A DNA stretch of 64,000 bases from Platycnemis pennipes (GCA_933228895.1 OW121847.1:88143656-88207655), one strand, 5' to 3'; shown: positions 45,816-57,604, counted from the first letter of the stretch. A program made the numbers and translations. The notes: generated from the letters alone by a model not told the origin.

Positions 45816-46575
45816 AGATTCTTGGAGACAACGTCAGAAAAATCAAAGAGTCACTCCGCCCAGAAAATCCGAATATGAGTCAAAATTCACTGTTCTTGTA
45901 GGGCTTTGGGTATTGCTATTAAGTGCGCATCACATTTTCAGAAATATGGTCTTTAATTTTTCATTGCGTAATCGTATTCCTCTGTTTTGGTCACTTATTA
46001 AGAAATCAAGTTGAGTAAGGTGTCCCACTTTTCCAAAAATTCTACGTCAAGTACTCCTTAAAGTATTAAGGGGTGGCGCATATCGTGATTGCCGGCCTCT
46101 CGGCTGGCACTCCCAGTTGCGAACACTCCCACGCATCCTGACGCACTGCCGGCGCCAGACGCATTTTTTCCCCTCCGCCATTGATTGATTCCGCTCCGGT
46201 CACGGCGATCGCCACCCTCTCCAAAGCATCACTCAAAAAAATCCTCATTGTGTCCCGACGTTAATGGATGCTCCATTCTAGGTCCACCACAATGCACACC
46301 ACTGTACATCAACATGATCGTCACGACAATGAGCGTTTTTTTTCTTTCTCTCCCTCTCTCTCCATCCCTCGGGCCCCAATTTAAAGCTGACACCCCTTGA
46401 TTCGCGATGATTTGTGTGTTAGCGAGGCGCCAAGAGGCGCGCTTCTTTCTTCCTCCACGTGAGCTGATGCTGTGATCAACCCCATCCATTAATGATCTTG
46501 AAAATGTTGTGAACCTCTCACGAAAGTTCACTCTCCGTCGTCAGTAATTCAAACCGAGATACTGGCTTCCGTAAG
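45816..46575. other. Spacer
   Basis: CT-rich run near 46340-46375. No gene recognised; frames of up to 100 codons without motifs. Confidence 0.3.
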
Positions 46576-46577
46576 AT

Positions 46578-46885
46578 GGAGTTCTGGAAACCTAAATTAC
46601 TTCCTTCCCATCATGAAGGTCCTGGTTCGAATACCAGCTATGGTAAAGGTTGTTATAACGGTTCCTACTTGAGTTCTGTGAGGAGGGCAATTCGTGCCCA
46701 ATACTTCGTCCGTCGGATGGGACGCTTAACTTGGACCCCTTGGTGCCTTTCACCAAGAATAGCTAAATGCCGGGTTCCTCTGCACCTTCCCTCCACTGCC
46801 TAAATCCCTACTTCTTACCCTATTATCCACTCATCCTATACGTCGCGCATACGGCCTCAGTTCTCGGCAGTCTCTCCTTAATAAC
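46578..46885 (+). repeat. SINE-A, near full length
   Basis: Decayed head with box B-like CTGGTTCGAATACCAGC (46621-46637). The body is well kept: CTTCGTCCGTCGGATGGGAC, CCCCTTGGTGCCTTTCACC and AATGCCGGGTTCCTC. The tail runs CCTATTATCCACTCATCC to GGCCTCAGTTCTCGGC. Confidence 0.9.
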
Positions 46886-48554
46886 TATTTCACTACTTAG
46901 CAGACTAATTCGAATTGAATTTTCATCTTGTACAGAGAAGACCCCAAGCTCACTGCTGCGAATTAATTCATGATTTTCTCATGAAAATCGTTCCAAGAGG
47001 CTTCGTAAAAGGAAATCATTTTTGCCCTCAAGTGCGTTGATCGCTAAATTCGCCCTTGGAGATGAAATTTCTCTCGGGAGGAGAAAAAGGTAAGCCAAAA
47101 TCAGTTATTGATGACCACAATCGCGATTATGCCCATTAATAGCTGAGACGGACGATCCTTCTAATGAAAACATTGATAAATAAATGATTTCGAAGTTCGT
47201 ACCATGTCCGGAAGTGATTAATGCCATACGATGAAGAAGCTTTTAATGACAGATGTCGTAACAATCCACAATGAAGCTTGTTGATAGATAATTTCCGCTG
47301 ATTTTTCATAAAATTGACACGTGCAACGAAAATTGAGTCAGCTACCAGAAATCACTAAAGGATCGGCCCTTGGCCGGCAGGCATGCATAGTCCCCGCCAG
47401 CCCTTTCGACTAGGTTGGTCGGTTGTCTGATGTCCGTTGCGCAGAGCGAGCCGAACAAAGGCGTTAACGCCAGTTCTATGGCAAGAGAAGCAGTTAATTG
47501 TTCAAGAGTTCTAATCCGTTCGGTTAAAAGCGGTGATGTTTCCTCATATCCCTTTCCTTCTTCCATCCCTCAGTTCCTAATACTCGCCGCAAAGGGACAC
47601 AGTCATTCTGTGAGAGTTACGGGGAAAAATCACAAATAATTACGCACCGCCATTCCCTCCCAAACCGAGTCCAGGCTGGATCAACTTCGTACACCCTCTC
47701 CTTAGCCTCCAACTTTCCTATCGGTCCTTTCTTTTTTTTGCTCACACTGGACTCAAAAATTTTCTTCCCCTGCCCCCCGAACCCCGACCCAACGCCGAGC
47801 GTAGAATGGGCAGTATCACAATTCCTTCGCTCCTAATTACATCTCTCATCCCTCTTCTGCAACTCTCTACTGCCACATACGCCCTTTCTTTTTCCACCAT
47901 CATACTTCATCATTCGCGTTCCCTTCTGTCCGTTCTAATATTTTTAATTCACTTCCAAACCCAAACCTAAAAATCCACCAGTCTATTCTCATCATCACCC
48001 AACATGAGTCCAGGACTTGAATCCATGTTCCAAGACAAGCCTTTTCTTCACATATTTTACGTAAGTTCTCCCCCATCGAACAGTGGTGGAATGGTTTCCC
48101 GCTGCCTTTCCTAAAATTTTTTAAATGGGCCACCATAACTATCGCATTCATACACACAACTACTGGCAGCTCCACATTGATCGGATGCTTAGTCGATTAG
48201 TTTACGATCGCCACCAACCTATTGATTCATCTGGAGCGGGGTAACCTCCCTTTTAGCAGAACAGTTAGTCCAATTTACTGTTGAAAGTATCAACAGTTTT
48301 TTCGCATAGGGCTACCAGAATCGATGTTTGTTCCTCGATATACATATCGATACGGAGGAAGCTGAAATTTCCCAACATGGGACACTATAAACCACTAAGA
48401 GCGTTGCCTTCAATTTCAAAAGTATCGGTTTAATTCATAGAATACTTTCACTCGGAATTGTATCTATTTATAAATAATGTTAGACTTCAACTTATGAAAA
48501 TGATCGATGCTTAGGATTAAGAATACCTATACATCCTGTATTTATTCATCACGT
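46886..48554. other. Spacer
   Basis: Pyrimidine-rich 47640-47790. Frames up to 91 codons without motifs. No repeat family recognised. Confidence 0.35.
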
Positions 48555-48805
48555 ATTTAAAAAAAGACCGGACAACTTAATCGGCCATATCATGAGACAT
48601 GATAGTCTGATGAAGACAATCGTCGGAATGGAGAACGGGAATAATGGCAAAGTAAGGCCTCGCACGAGATATGTAGATCAAGTGATGAAGGATGTGACAG
48701 AGAAGAACTTTGTAAACATTAAGAGATTAGATGATATGAGTTCTTAAGTAGAGAGCTGCTTCAAACCAATCTGAGGATAGTTGACTGATGATGATGATTT
48801 AAAAG
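48555..48805 (+). pseudogene. LINE-B 3' end, copy 2 (best preserved)
   Basis: Conceptual reading gives LIGHIMRHDSLMKTIVG, KVRPRTRYVDQVMKDVTEKN, FVNIKRLDDMSS, a stop, then a tail with AAACCAATCTGAGGATAGTT and a terminal GATGATGATGAT. This copy defines the family in the window. It is 5'-truncated, as typical of target-primed LINE insertions. No clear target duplication found. Confidence 0.85.
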
Positions 48806-49604
48806 ACCGACAATGGTTTAAGCGTATGCCATCATCAAGGTCACTAAGAGCCAATCGAGACGTTTATTTTTAATCATGAACATTGCAAAACTTCTCAAAT
48901 TATGGCATTGCGTGAAAACCCTGCAATGAAAGGGAGTGTATAAAACAGTAAATAAATGTGGAACGTATCGGGCCTATCCGCAGACTGTATTAATAAGAAA
49001 TGTGAGCTCTCCATTCAATTATTCAATTCTGAAATTCGGGCTGCTCTCAACAGAGATTTGACTCTAAACGTTCGGCCAAAATTTTGACTCTTGAGTTTCC
49101 GACAGGCAATTGGGGAGGGGAAAAGGAGATGCTTAGTTGTAGCAGGCTTCTGAAAGCTGTTGATTAGGAGAGAATCCCCCGAAGGTCTTAATTAATGTGC
49201 GCAGGCGATGATATAGAGGAAAATACAACTAAAGTAGGAAAACGAGCAAGGTTGATTTTATGAAGGGCGTAAGCACTCAATAGGGTTCTAGCCTTCATCA
49301 CAGAGGGTAGGGTAGTATTCTTCATCGTGCCCCACCTAAAATGTATTCATTATACGAAAATAGTTAGGATTGAGAAAGCCTAGTTTAAGAGAAAATTTAA
49401 TGCTAATTTTATGTTCATTTGAAAAAGATCAGAAATAGCAGGACTACGGCAGCCATGTTGCTGACGTAAGAGGTACATAGTTTACGTTGCGGGGCATAGG
49501 AAATATCAATCGCCTGAACTAATATGTACCTGATTGCATTTCAGAGCCCCTAAGCTCTGGAGAAGGTTTATTAAAAATTACCTGTGTAAATTCTTACAAC
49601 TGGG
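48806..49604. other. AT-rich spacer
   Basis: No recognisable feature. Confidence 0.35.
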
Positions 49605-49687
49605 AAGGTCTTCTCCGCTGAATACGGTATTAAAAGTCGTTTGAATATGGTATTAAAAGTCGTTTGGTGTTAATATATTAATATGGT
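49605..49687 (+). repeat. 83-bp direct repeat, copy 1
   Basis: Nearly identical to 49926-50008 (about four mismatches). Internally it contains a 23-bp unit (GAATATGGTATTAAAAGTCG and following) twice in tandem. Confidence 0.95.
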
Positions 49688-49925
49688 TTTCGGCAGTTGA
49701 AATTTTTCACTTTTTAATTAATGAAGAAAAATACTTAAAGTCGTTTTAAAATCAAACGGCTTCAAATACGTACTCCAGGGATTATAAACGCTCGATTGAT
49801 AAAATAAAAATTAGAAACCCTATTCGACGACAAGTAACCCTTTCTGGAACTAAAAGCTATCTCACTTAAGTAGAATGCCAAGGAGATCAATTATCTGAAT
49901 ATTTCTTTGGTGTTAAAGACCATAA

Positions 49926-50008
49926 AAGGTCTTCTCCGCTGAATATGGTATTAATAGTCGTTTGAATATGGTATTACAAGTCGTTTGGTGTTAATATATT
50001 AATATGGT
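49926..50008 (+). repeat. 83-bp direct repeat, copy 2
   Basis: Second copy, 321 bp downstream of the first, same orientation. The 238 bp between them is AT-rich without an open frame. The pair could be the ends of a small retro-element or a segmental tandem duplication. Confidence 0.95.
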
Positions 50009-50355
50009 ATGCACAGTGAGTTAAGAGGTCTGATATTTGAAGAAAATTCCGATAGCGTCAGAGATTCGTGAAGAGAGAACAATAACGCTACTTCAACAAA
50101 TAGACCAACGTCAGACTGCTAATTGGTTCTGAATTTGACAATTATGATGGGGTAGCACGAAAACTTGTTCTAAATTAACTGCAAGGCTTGATAGAACTGA
50201 TATAATCCGGGTGAATAGAACGCACCGGGTTCAATTTTTACCGCAGGAATTTACTCAGGGCACTAATTGTAAGTCGTCATCCTGGGTCCGGCGAAGGCAC
50301 CAACCACCGCGACTGTCCATTGTGGGATACTTATTTCTCCATTCCGAAAGGAGAG
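50009..50355. other. Spacer
   Basis: No recognisable feature. Confidence 0.35.
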
Positions 50356-50359
50356 GCCG

Positions 50360-50930
50360 GTTAAAATGTTACATTTGACCACACTCGTTCCTCGAAATGA
50401 TACCGCCGCCCGTCGTCCAACCTCCACCCGTCCCTCCCCACCGCTCCCTCACCAGTCTTCCCTCCCCACGGCATTCTCCCACCCTCACCTGCTCCTCCAA
50501 CCCCCCTCTCTCTCCTCCCGCCAAAAACGCACCCTCTCCACTCTTTCCAACGGCCCACGTCATCCGAAGGGGATGCGGGAGCCGAGATGGGAATACGGCC
50601 AAATGCCACCGGTGAGGTCATTCCCGCCCCGCAACATCCGCCCCCGCTCGACCCCAGAGAAGTACTCCCACCCCAACATCCCTCCCTCCCCCCGCCCCCA
50701 CAATCTCCCGCCATCGCAACTCTTCATCCTCCCCGTCAAGCCGAGCCTTCGACTCTGACGACGGCATCCACCCACAGCCGCCGGCCGCCGGCGACTCGGA
50801 GGGAATTGCATTTCTCCGCCCATGCGCGCGGTGCGTTTACGGGTGCGGGGAGAGGGGATTGAGGAGAGTGAGTAGGGTTTGGAAGAGCTTTTGCGTGGGT
50901 GGGAGAGGGGCCATGGGGTTTATGCTGGCT
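50360..50930. other. GC-rich patch, pyrimidine-rich then purine-rich
   Basis: C+T-rich to about 50740, CpG-dense at 50760-50840, then G+A-rich. Seven overlapping frames on both strands (72-130 codons) with Pro/Ser/Thr- or Gly/Arg-rich products and no domain. Confidence 0.45.
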
Positions 50931-51535
50931 CCATCGCGACTGCGCGGATCAAAACAAGTGGGAATTCTACCGTTTTACCAGTTAGGTTGAAAAAAATGCT
51001 ACCATCTACGAAAGCATTTCTACTACTGCTAGAATTACCTTAAAGGTTCTTCAACGGCTACGGTTATATCTTCCTGTCGAACCTAACCTCATCCTTAAGT
51101 AAACATAACATTCATATCTGTGGTGGGATTCGACTAGCGACCTTCTTGTTGTTAGGCCGGTCCACTACCGACCTAATTCATCTGATAGTAAAACTCGTAA
51201 GTTTCCGGATAGTTAAAGCAAGCTACAGATATTCAGACAATATGCCGGGTAAACTTTTAGTATTCACTTTTTCCAGCTCGAGAAGCATACTGCAGGACAA
51301 TATCTACCTAGTTACGCATTTTTCCTGAAATGTTTGCTGTTTTCTGTAAAACTTATTAGTAGATTAGGGTTTTAAGGTGCTCCAACAGCTTAGGCTACAT
51401 TGCACTGCTACTCCTAACTAGAAACTAGTTCCAATACAAATTCAACAACCAAGCAATGGATGGGGTATGGATCCCTCTCATCTGTATTTTCAACTTTGAA
51501 CCCAAAATTAAGCTGCTTCAGGAGTAACAGTGCAA
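50931..51535. other. Spacer with a possible third tRNA-like head
   Basis: At 51120-51172 the complement reads GGTCGGTAGTGGACCGGCC followed by a box B-like GTCGCTAGTCGAATCCC. This may be another SINE head on the minus strand; the body is not recognised. Confidence 0.3.
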
Positions 51536-51539
51536 ACAT

Positions 51540-51808
51540 GGGAATGGAAGGATAAGGAAGTACCGTGGAGAGAAACCCGGCAATAGCACTAGTTTACTCT
51601 TAACGATATGCGCAAATAGAACCGAGGCTCAACATCCCATCCGACGGACTACTGAACTCCTCTAACTCTCCATAAAGCATTAAAGTAGCTTTACCAATGT
51701 AGCTCTACAAGGTTTACCGAAGTGAATTATCTCCCACTTCCGGGATTCGAACACAAATCTGGGTGAGAGGTCTGTAATTCTAACCGCTACAACAGCGGAC
51801 CCAAATCT
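51540..51808 (-). repeat. SINE-A, diverged
   Basis: Minus-strand head near 51808 with box B complement GGGATTCGAACAC (51742-51754), a body with AGTAGTCCGTCGGATGGGAT (complement at about 51634-51653) and the GCCGGGTTTCTCTCCACGG block. The 3' tail is lost. Confidence 0.8.
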
Positions 51809-51839
51809 CCTGCAGCAACTCAAAACGGATAGGTCCACT

Positions 51840-51995
51840 GAAGATATAAACATATTAAGAACCCCTGCGCATTATCCTAGATTTGATCTGATAGATAAGA
51901 TTAGAGAGATGGATATTCGTACCGATAGATTTAGAATGTTGTTTTTCCCGCGCACCATAAATAACATAATAGGCGGCATAGCAAAGGGTAGGTAG
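51840..51995 (+). pseudogene. CR1/Jockey-like LINE, RT C-terminal scrap
   Basis: The frame reads ILRTPAHYPRFDLIDKIREM, then DIRTDRFRMLFFPRTINNI. FFPRTI preceded by an Arg/Asp-rich stretch is the common end of CR1/Jockey-group RT proteins. It lies just upstream of the duplicated tail motif at 52195-52420, which may be part of the same element's 3' region. Confidence 0.7.
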
Positions 51996-52194
51996 GTGAA
52001 ATATTGTTAGGGTAATATGAAGTGCATAATGCATGCTTAACATTCCTAACCTATGCTAGGAAAATGGAAATAGTATATATATTTAGGTAAATGCCTTCAT
52101 AACCACTGATCACTTCATTACTATGTAGATACTTACAATATACGTAGTTGCAAGTGATTCTTATATCTGACGTGTTTCCATGTAGTTTTAGCAT

Positions 52195-52420
52195 TTTAGC
52201 TCTCAGTTGCATGTAATCAGTGCATGTTTGGTGATCTTCATCCCCTGTCACACACCCTAGCGGTGCCTCGCAGGGTGGAACGTAGATGTAGATTAGTTGC
52301 ATTATTAGTTATTAGAACCTCTTTAGTTGCATGTTCATAGTGAATGCTTGGAGATTATTCACTCGCCTACCACACACCTTCGAGGTTGCTAGTAAGATTC
52401 TCAGTGGATGCATATTCATA
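52195..52420 (-). repeat. Duplicated arthropod tail motif (two copies, 120-bp period)
   Basis: AGTTGCATGT starts at 52205 and again at 52325. Each unit has CAC/ACACACC and GAGG/GCCTCGC blocks; the first also has AACGTAGATGTAGATTAG, i.e. CTACATCTACGTT on the minus strand, followed there by CACCCTGCGAGGC and GGGTGTGTGACAGGGG. This layout is a common arthropod interspersed repeat signature. Confidence 0.7.
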
Positions 52421-52799
52421 TGCACGCGGGTTCGCCCTCCCGGTTTCTGAGCGACGCGATACCGACCGAATTGAAATAATTCATAGATGAAAATGGATTG
52501 GGGTTATGTAAAATTTCAAATGATACTTGGGTGGATTGAATGTTCAAATGGATTGGGGTGATCTTTTCAACCATATTAGGGATTTCCAGGAAAAATGTCC
52601 ATATAATTTCAGTTTTTTCAAAGAAATTACATTTCGTTCGGATTGCAGAAATTGTATTATCAATACACACCTGAGTGTGAGGCTGAGTAAAAGTGCATTT
52701 TTCCGAATAACTAGCGCGAAAATTTGTGATTACTTTTTTGCGAATGTCTAAATGACACTATAAGTAATAAGGGAATGAAAAACGTGACATCGCTTTCAT

Positions 52800-53290
52800 T
52801 TCACGTTGGAGTCTCCTTCAATCCTTCCTCGTCATCCCTCTTGAGAGTGGCTACCGAAGCGGAACACCATCTTCCCCATCCTCTTCCGGGAGTAAATCAA
52901 GGGGGCGGGGGAGGGATGAGCGGTTGTACGCGCCCATTTTTTCCTCGGCATTCCCAAGCTATGAGCAGTCGAGTGCGGTATTTCTTTCAATTTCGTTTTT
53001 TTCAGAAACCGACCGAGTCTACCCGACTTCTCCACCATTCCACGCAAAAAAGTAAACTCACGAGTCAGCGGAGAAGAGCCGACGATCTCCAGCAGAGAGG
53101 ATGCCGGGGAGAACTAGCCCCAGATTTTTTTTTTGCGGGCGCTTACAAGCATCACATAATTCAGGGACGTTCGGAGGCAGATGACGAGGTCGATTTCGAG
53201 AGGGTGCAGAACACAAACGTCGGCATCAAGAGGATTCCATCCTCATCTCTCTCTCTGTTCGAAATCGTCCCGGAGTCAACGCAAAATTCT
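52800..53290. other. CpG-enriched patch with a 172-codon frame, unrecognised
   Basis: The plus frame at 52775-53293 includes runs of G and T that translate as Gly and Phe repeats, and no domain. It is probably not coding. Confidence 0.25.
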
Positions 53291-53319
53291 TAAAAACGTC
53301 ATCACTATCACTATTCATT

Positions 53320-53855
53320 AATTCTAAGATTGGTTTGACGCAGCTTGCAACTAGAATCTTCTATTGGCTACCTTTCTCATGCCAACATAACTCATGCATT
53401 CAAATATTCTTGCATCATACATTTCACACGAGGTCTTCCTTTGTCATTCTCCCAATCTACTATTCCCAGGGTTAGAAGCCGGGAAGTGTAATTTTTTGTT
53501 AGCACGATTTAAGTTCAGTACTATGACCGTCGCATGGGGCGTAAAATGTGGGACCTCTAGGCGCCTTTGGTTAACTGCAGGCTAATATCGATGCCGGATT
53601 TCTCTCCACCATTCCTCCACTTACCTAAAATTCCTAGCTCTTCCCAATTAACAAACTATCCTTAATGGTCCAAATGATCTTAGATGCCAATTACCTCCCC
53701 TAATATCATCAACGGCACTTATTCTCTCGGCTAATATCCAAACTTACGTAGCAGACTTTAAGTAGATTCCCCTGGGCATAATGCCCTCTTCACCTACGCT
53801 ATTCTGCTGACTACTTCCTTCTGCATACTGCCATTGCTAGTTATTATGATTTGCA
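53320..53855 (-). pseudogene. LINE-B 3' region, minus strand, split by a SINE
   Basis: The plus strand begins with the LINE 3'-end complement (AAGATTGGTTTGACGCAGCT), continues through CATGCCAACATAACTC and GAGGTCTTCCTTTGTCATTC, and resumes after the SINE at about 53761 with GTAGATTCCCCTGGGC, ATGCCCTCTTC and CTGACTACTTCCTTC. The same order without an insert is found at 56390-56990. Confidence 0.75.
53470..53720 (+). repeat. SINE-A inserted in LINE-B
   Basis: The head is lost or decayed. Body blocks AAGTTCAGTACTATGACCGTCG, TCGATGCCGGATTTCTCTCC and ACCATTCCTCCACTTACC are clear, and the tail has AACAAACTATCCTTAATGG and CCAAATGATCTTAG. Lying inside the LINE remnant, it is the younger insertion. 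Confidence 0.8.
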
Positions 53856-53984
53856 GATGGTTTTTAAGGCTTACATATTAAAATCCATTGAAATAGTGGC
53901 ATGATTTCATTTCTGGGATTCCCTCTCCTTTATTAATATCACATTGACTAACATTGACTCTTTATTCTATAGAATATACTAGAT

Positions 53985-54070
53985 CCATACCCGAGGTGGA
54001 ATTTGAACGTAAGACTTTCGATTACCAGTCGCCCGGAGTTACCTAACTGGCTTCCACGGGATTACCTTTA
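53985..54070 (-). repeat. SINE-B tRNA-like head
   Basis: On the minus strand: CGTGGAAGCCAGTTAGGTAA, then CGACTGGTAATCGAAAGTC and box B-like ACGTTCAAATTCCAC, followed by GGGTATGG. Box spacing fits a tRNA-derived Pol III promoter, but the sequence differs from SINE-A. Confidence 0.55.
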
Positions 54071-54214
54071 AAATCTATTCGAAGCTCTTGGTGAACAACC
54101 TTTAAAATGTGATTGGTTTATAGCTAATGATCTATTTTCTATTTTAAATGCTATAGTCTAACTATTTTTAGATCGTTAAGGAAATTGAGTGGAAGAAAAG
54201 CCGAAAGCTATTTC

Positions 54215-54390
54215 ATTCACAACCATCATCAGTCAACAATCCCGAGATCGGCTTGATGTCAGCTCTCTACTCAAATCTCCTATCAGTTTAACTCTTCATA
54301 TAAACGTATTTTTTTTCTTTCACATTCTTCATCACTTCTGTGTAGCTCACACGAGGCCTACCTCTGCCATTCTTTCCGCTCACGCGGTAA
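54215..54390 (-). pseudogene. LINE-B 3' end, minus strand, short copy
   Basis: The plus strand reads ATCATCAGTCAACAATCCCG, CGGCTTGATGTCAGCTCTC, CATTCTTCATCACTTCTG and CACACGAGGCCTACCTCTGCC, which are the antisense of the LINE-B tail (complements of the stop/tail block, the KDV block and the RPR block). Confidence 0.75.
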
Positions 54391-56385
54391 ATTACAAACA
54401 CTAGCTCAAAACTGTAAAAACACCACCTTCATATACACTCACATGCCCGTGAATGAAACGAAAGAATAATCGTAAACAATGCGTAAGAAGAATTTTGGAA
54501 GAATAACGGTATATACGTGTATGTGTATTTAAGCCACGTAAATTTTGATAAGCTGTTTACCCGTTTTCCACCTTAAGGTTCGAAATCCGTATGATTCAGA
54601 AAACAAAAAAACATTTAATCCCAGAAAAATAAATAAAACGTGAGACACGTGTGCCGATAAAACCGTCGCAGTACTGTAGTAGTTTAAATCTTTCTGTGGT
54701 CAAAACAATCAGTAACTTTCTTTGCTTGAAATATAATTAAATCAGTGTATTTTTGATTTATTGTCGTTTTTATCTATTTCGGTCGGACAAGGGACCTCTG
54801 ACAGGACCTATTTTGAGAGAAGAGACTTGACGATGGATTCAAACTGAAGCGCACGCATCAGTTTTGGGGGATGGCATTTTTATGAATTTTTAAGTTCCTC
54901 CCTCCAAGCGTGTCCTTCATTACATAATTAGAGTTAGGGTCAAGAGCAGATGGCATATTCAGTCAAGAACTTATAAATTTAGGGCAGAGTAGGTGAAAGC
55001 GATTCATATTTTAGAAATATCCACAATTTCAATTATTAATGATAATTCGCATTTTCAATTTTTCTCTCAACAAAGTTATAGGGCATCAAACTTGAAATAT
55101 TACGCCGGAAAATTGTGAAATTCACCAATACTGGGCGTAAATAAATTTATTTAGTGGCGTTAATAATAGATTTAGAGCGCTTAATCTCTACGACTGAAAC
55201 ATTGCCGAGTTTGATTGAATTCTCCTCCTAGTACCCCTATAATAACAAGCGTAGATTTGACGATAATCCTAATTACATCATGAATTTGGGAGCATGCTGC
55301 ATTTAACCCGGCGCTCACTGAGCTCAAATCCCTTGCCAATGCAATGATTAGGGGTGCAAGTTGAGTCTTCATTGATTTATTACTTAAAGAACCACTATCA
55401 ATTCCACGTTAATTTAGTACATCGTTGATGAATTTACTTCCTTTAATGTACACACATTTAGCTTAACTGATAAAAAAGTCATTAATTACTACACGAATAC
55501 GGTTGAGTATGTGAAAAAGTTTAACGCGCCTCAATATTAAATTAAGATAAAATTATTTGCAGCCAGCAAGCAAGAATCTGCCAAATTCCACATAATTAAG
55601 TCACATGAGGTTTGTGATTGTATGCATTGAAAGGGATTGCTTTTCCCTATCTCTGAAATTAATAATTAGACCTCTTCAAACAGCTTCTCTTAAGCGCTAT
55701 AATACAGAGTCAATTACCATTTTTTTATTTACATCAAGGCAATTATATATATGACCAACTCTCATCTGTCATAAAGGCACAAAGCTTGAGCAACCCTAAG
55801 AGAATAGTCACCGCATTCTATTCAGAGTAGTATCAAACATAAATTTTGGAAAAGGAAACTGAGAATCACAAACCAAATAAGATGAAATCAATGATAATAT
55901 CCAATTAACTGGTTCAAGATGTGGAACAGATTTTCAATGAAGGTCGAACAACATGGCCTCTGACGTGTGTACTCGAGGATGTTAGAAGGAAAAAATTCCA
56001 CCCACACGAGATTGAAAATCGCCGAACCGCGAACCGACGTTCAATAGAAGTTTTCAATAGTCATCAAACGACTCTCCCAGGACTTGAAAAGAAATTCAAG
56101 AATAACACCAACCATTGGTAGAATGGAGATAAAAAAATTTCTACAGCATCTTCCCACTCGCGATAGCAGAAATAAACGCAGAAATCATTTGTATCGCTCA
56201 TGACCCACTGAAAAAACGGCACAAATAAAATGTTCCCGAGCTTCTAATTTGAGGCCACTGCGAGTTTTGCGTAAAAGGTATCTGATTGCGCACAGCATTG
56301 AAGTTTGCATTGTTGAACAATTTGCTTGTGAATCTGCATCACCATTTCCGCACTGAATGTCCCAACGCCATCCAAAATTAAACCA
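54391..56385. other. AT-rich spacer
   Basis: About 2 kb with high stop density. Small frames at 55181-55372 and 55921-56121 lack motifs. No repeat family recognised. Confidence 0.4.
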
Positions 56386-56389
56386 ACAT

Positions 56390-57010
56390 CATCGGTCGAC
56401 AATCCTTAGATTGGTTTGTCGCAGCTTTCCACTGTTCTCCCAAGAAGTAACCTCTTCATATTGACATAATTCTTCCCATTCACATCCTTCACTATTGGCT
56501 CTTTATACCTAATGTGAGGCCTTCTTTTGCCAAAGTTTCCGTTCAGTTGTCCCTCAACGATTGACTTCTTCAGGCCTTAGTGTCTCAAGATATAGCTAAT
56601 AAAGTTGACCAGACTTTATTCTAAAGTTTTCAGAAGATTTTTCTCTTTTCTCTTTTCACTCTTTTCAGGACTTCTTCACTTGCAACTCAGTCAATCTCTT
56701 TTATCTTCATCGTTCTTCTCTAACATAGCATTTTGAATTCTACCAGCCTTGACTTTTCTGATGCTGTCATCGTTCATGCCTCACTGCCATAAGAAGCATG
56801 CTCTAGATGTTTGATCTGTTAAATTGTTTCCTTACTTTTGAGGTTGTATTCAATGCCGAAGCTCTATGAGTAGATTATTCTTTCGGTAGCATGCCCTCTT
56901 CGTCTGAACTATTTTACTGACTATTTCCTTCTAGCTTCGTCCATCGCTGGTTACTCGGCAGCACAGATAGCAAACTCGCTCACCTCTTCTATCTTTTGTT
57001 TCCCAAGTTT
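56390..57010 (-). pseudogene. LINE-B 3' region, minus strand
   Basis: It begins on the plus strand with TCGACAATCCTTAGATTGG and TTTGTCGCAGCTTTCCACTG (LINE 3' end), then CATATTGACATAATTCTTCC, GGCCTTCTTTTGCC, TTCAGGCCTTAGTGTCTCAAG, CATTTTGAATTCTACCAGCC and GTCATCGTTCATGCCTC to GCTTCGTCCATCGCTGG. Read on the minus strand it keeps recognisable LINE-B blocks (ESCDKPI, KDVNGKNYVNMKRL, RPHIRYKEPIV) in broken frames. Confidence 0.8.
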
Positions 57011-57600
57011 AAGGTGGCTGGAGCGATTTTTGCCTGCTACAGATTTTCGTGATACTTTACATATGAGTCCCTTATAGTGATAGATATGGGTAAAAGTGTA
57101 GAAAGATGCACTTTACCGATTCGATTTTTTGGTGACTCACTGCTTTTTTAACCCTTAACCTTATGGTACATAAGATACTTTTAATATCAGCGTGCATTAT
57201 TATGGGTCGGCTGGAGTAATTATAAGAGGGCCTAAAAGTGGATTGATGACATTTTGAGAGACGACAGAGGGCTTAAGAGGGTGATGAGATAAGAAGAGTC
57301 CCGAATTAATTCTTAAAGCCCCGTTTTTTCAACTGTTCAGAAAAAAATAAAAATGGATTTTTTCTCGTTTTTAATATATATCTGTATCAATATGGATAAT
57401 AAAAATCAATGGTATCATAAATACCCACCAGTGGTTGTTATTTGTTTCGATTTTAAGTGTAATCAAAGTTCATTGTTCAAATAATTATTTAAAGTGCAAA
57501 GTAGGTATATAATAGTTTTATTCTTGGAAATTCCTTTGTTTTTCAAAATGTCCCACGTTTTTAAGTAAAAATTACAGAATATACCTGATTTAAGGAATGG
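57011..57600. other. AT-rich spacer
   Basis: No recognisable feature. Confidence 0.35.
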
Positions 57601-57604
57601 CATT

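Noticed and set aside
52775..53293. 172-codon plus frame as a gene
   Set aside because: It contains homopolymer-encoded Gly and Phe runs, with no domain and no splice context.
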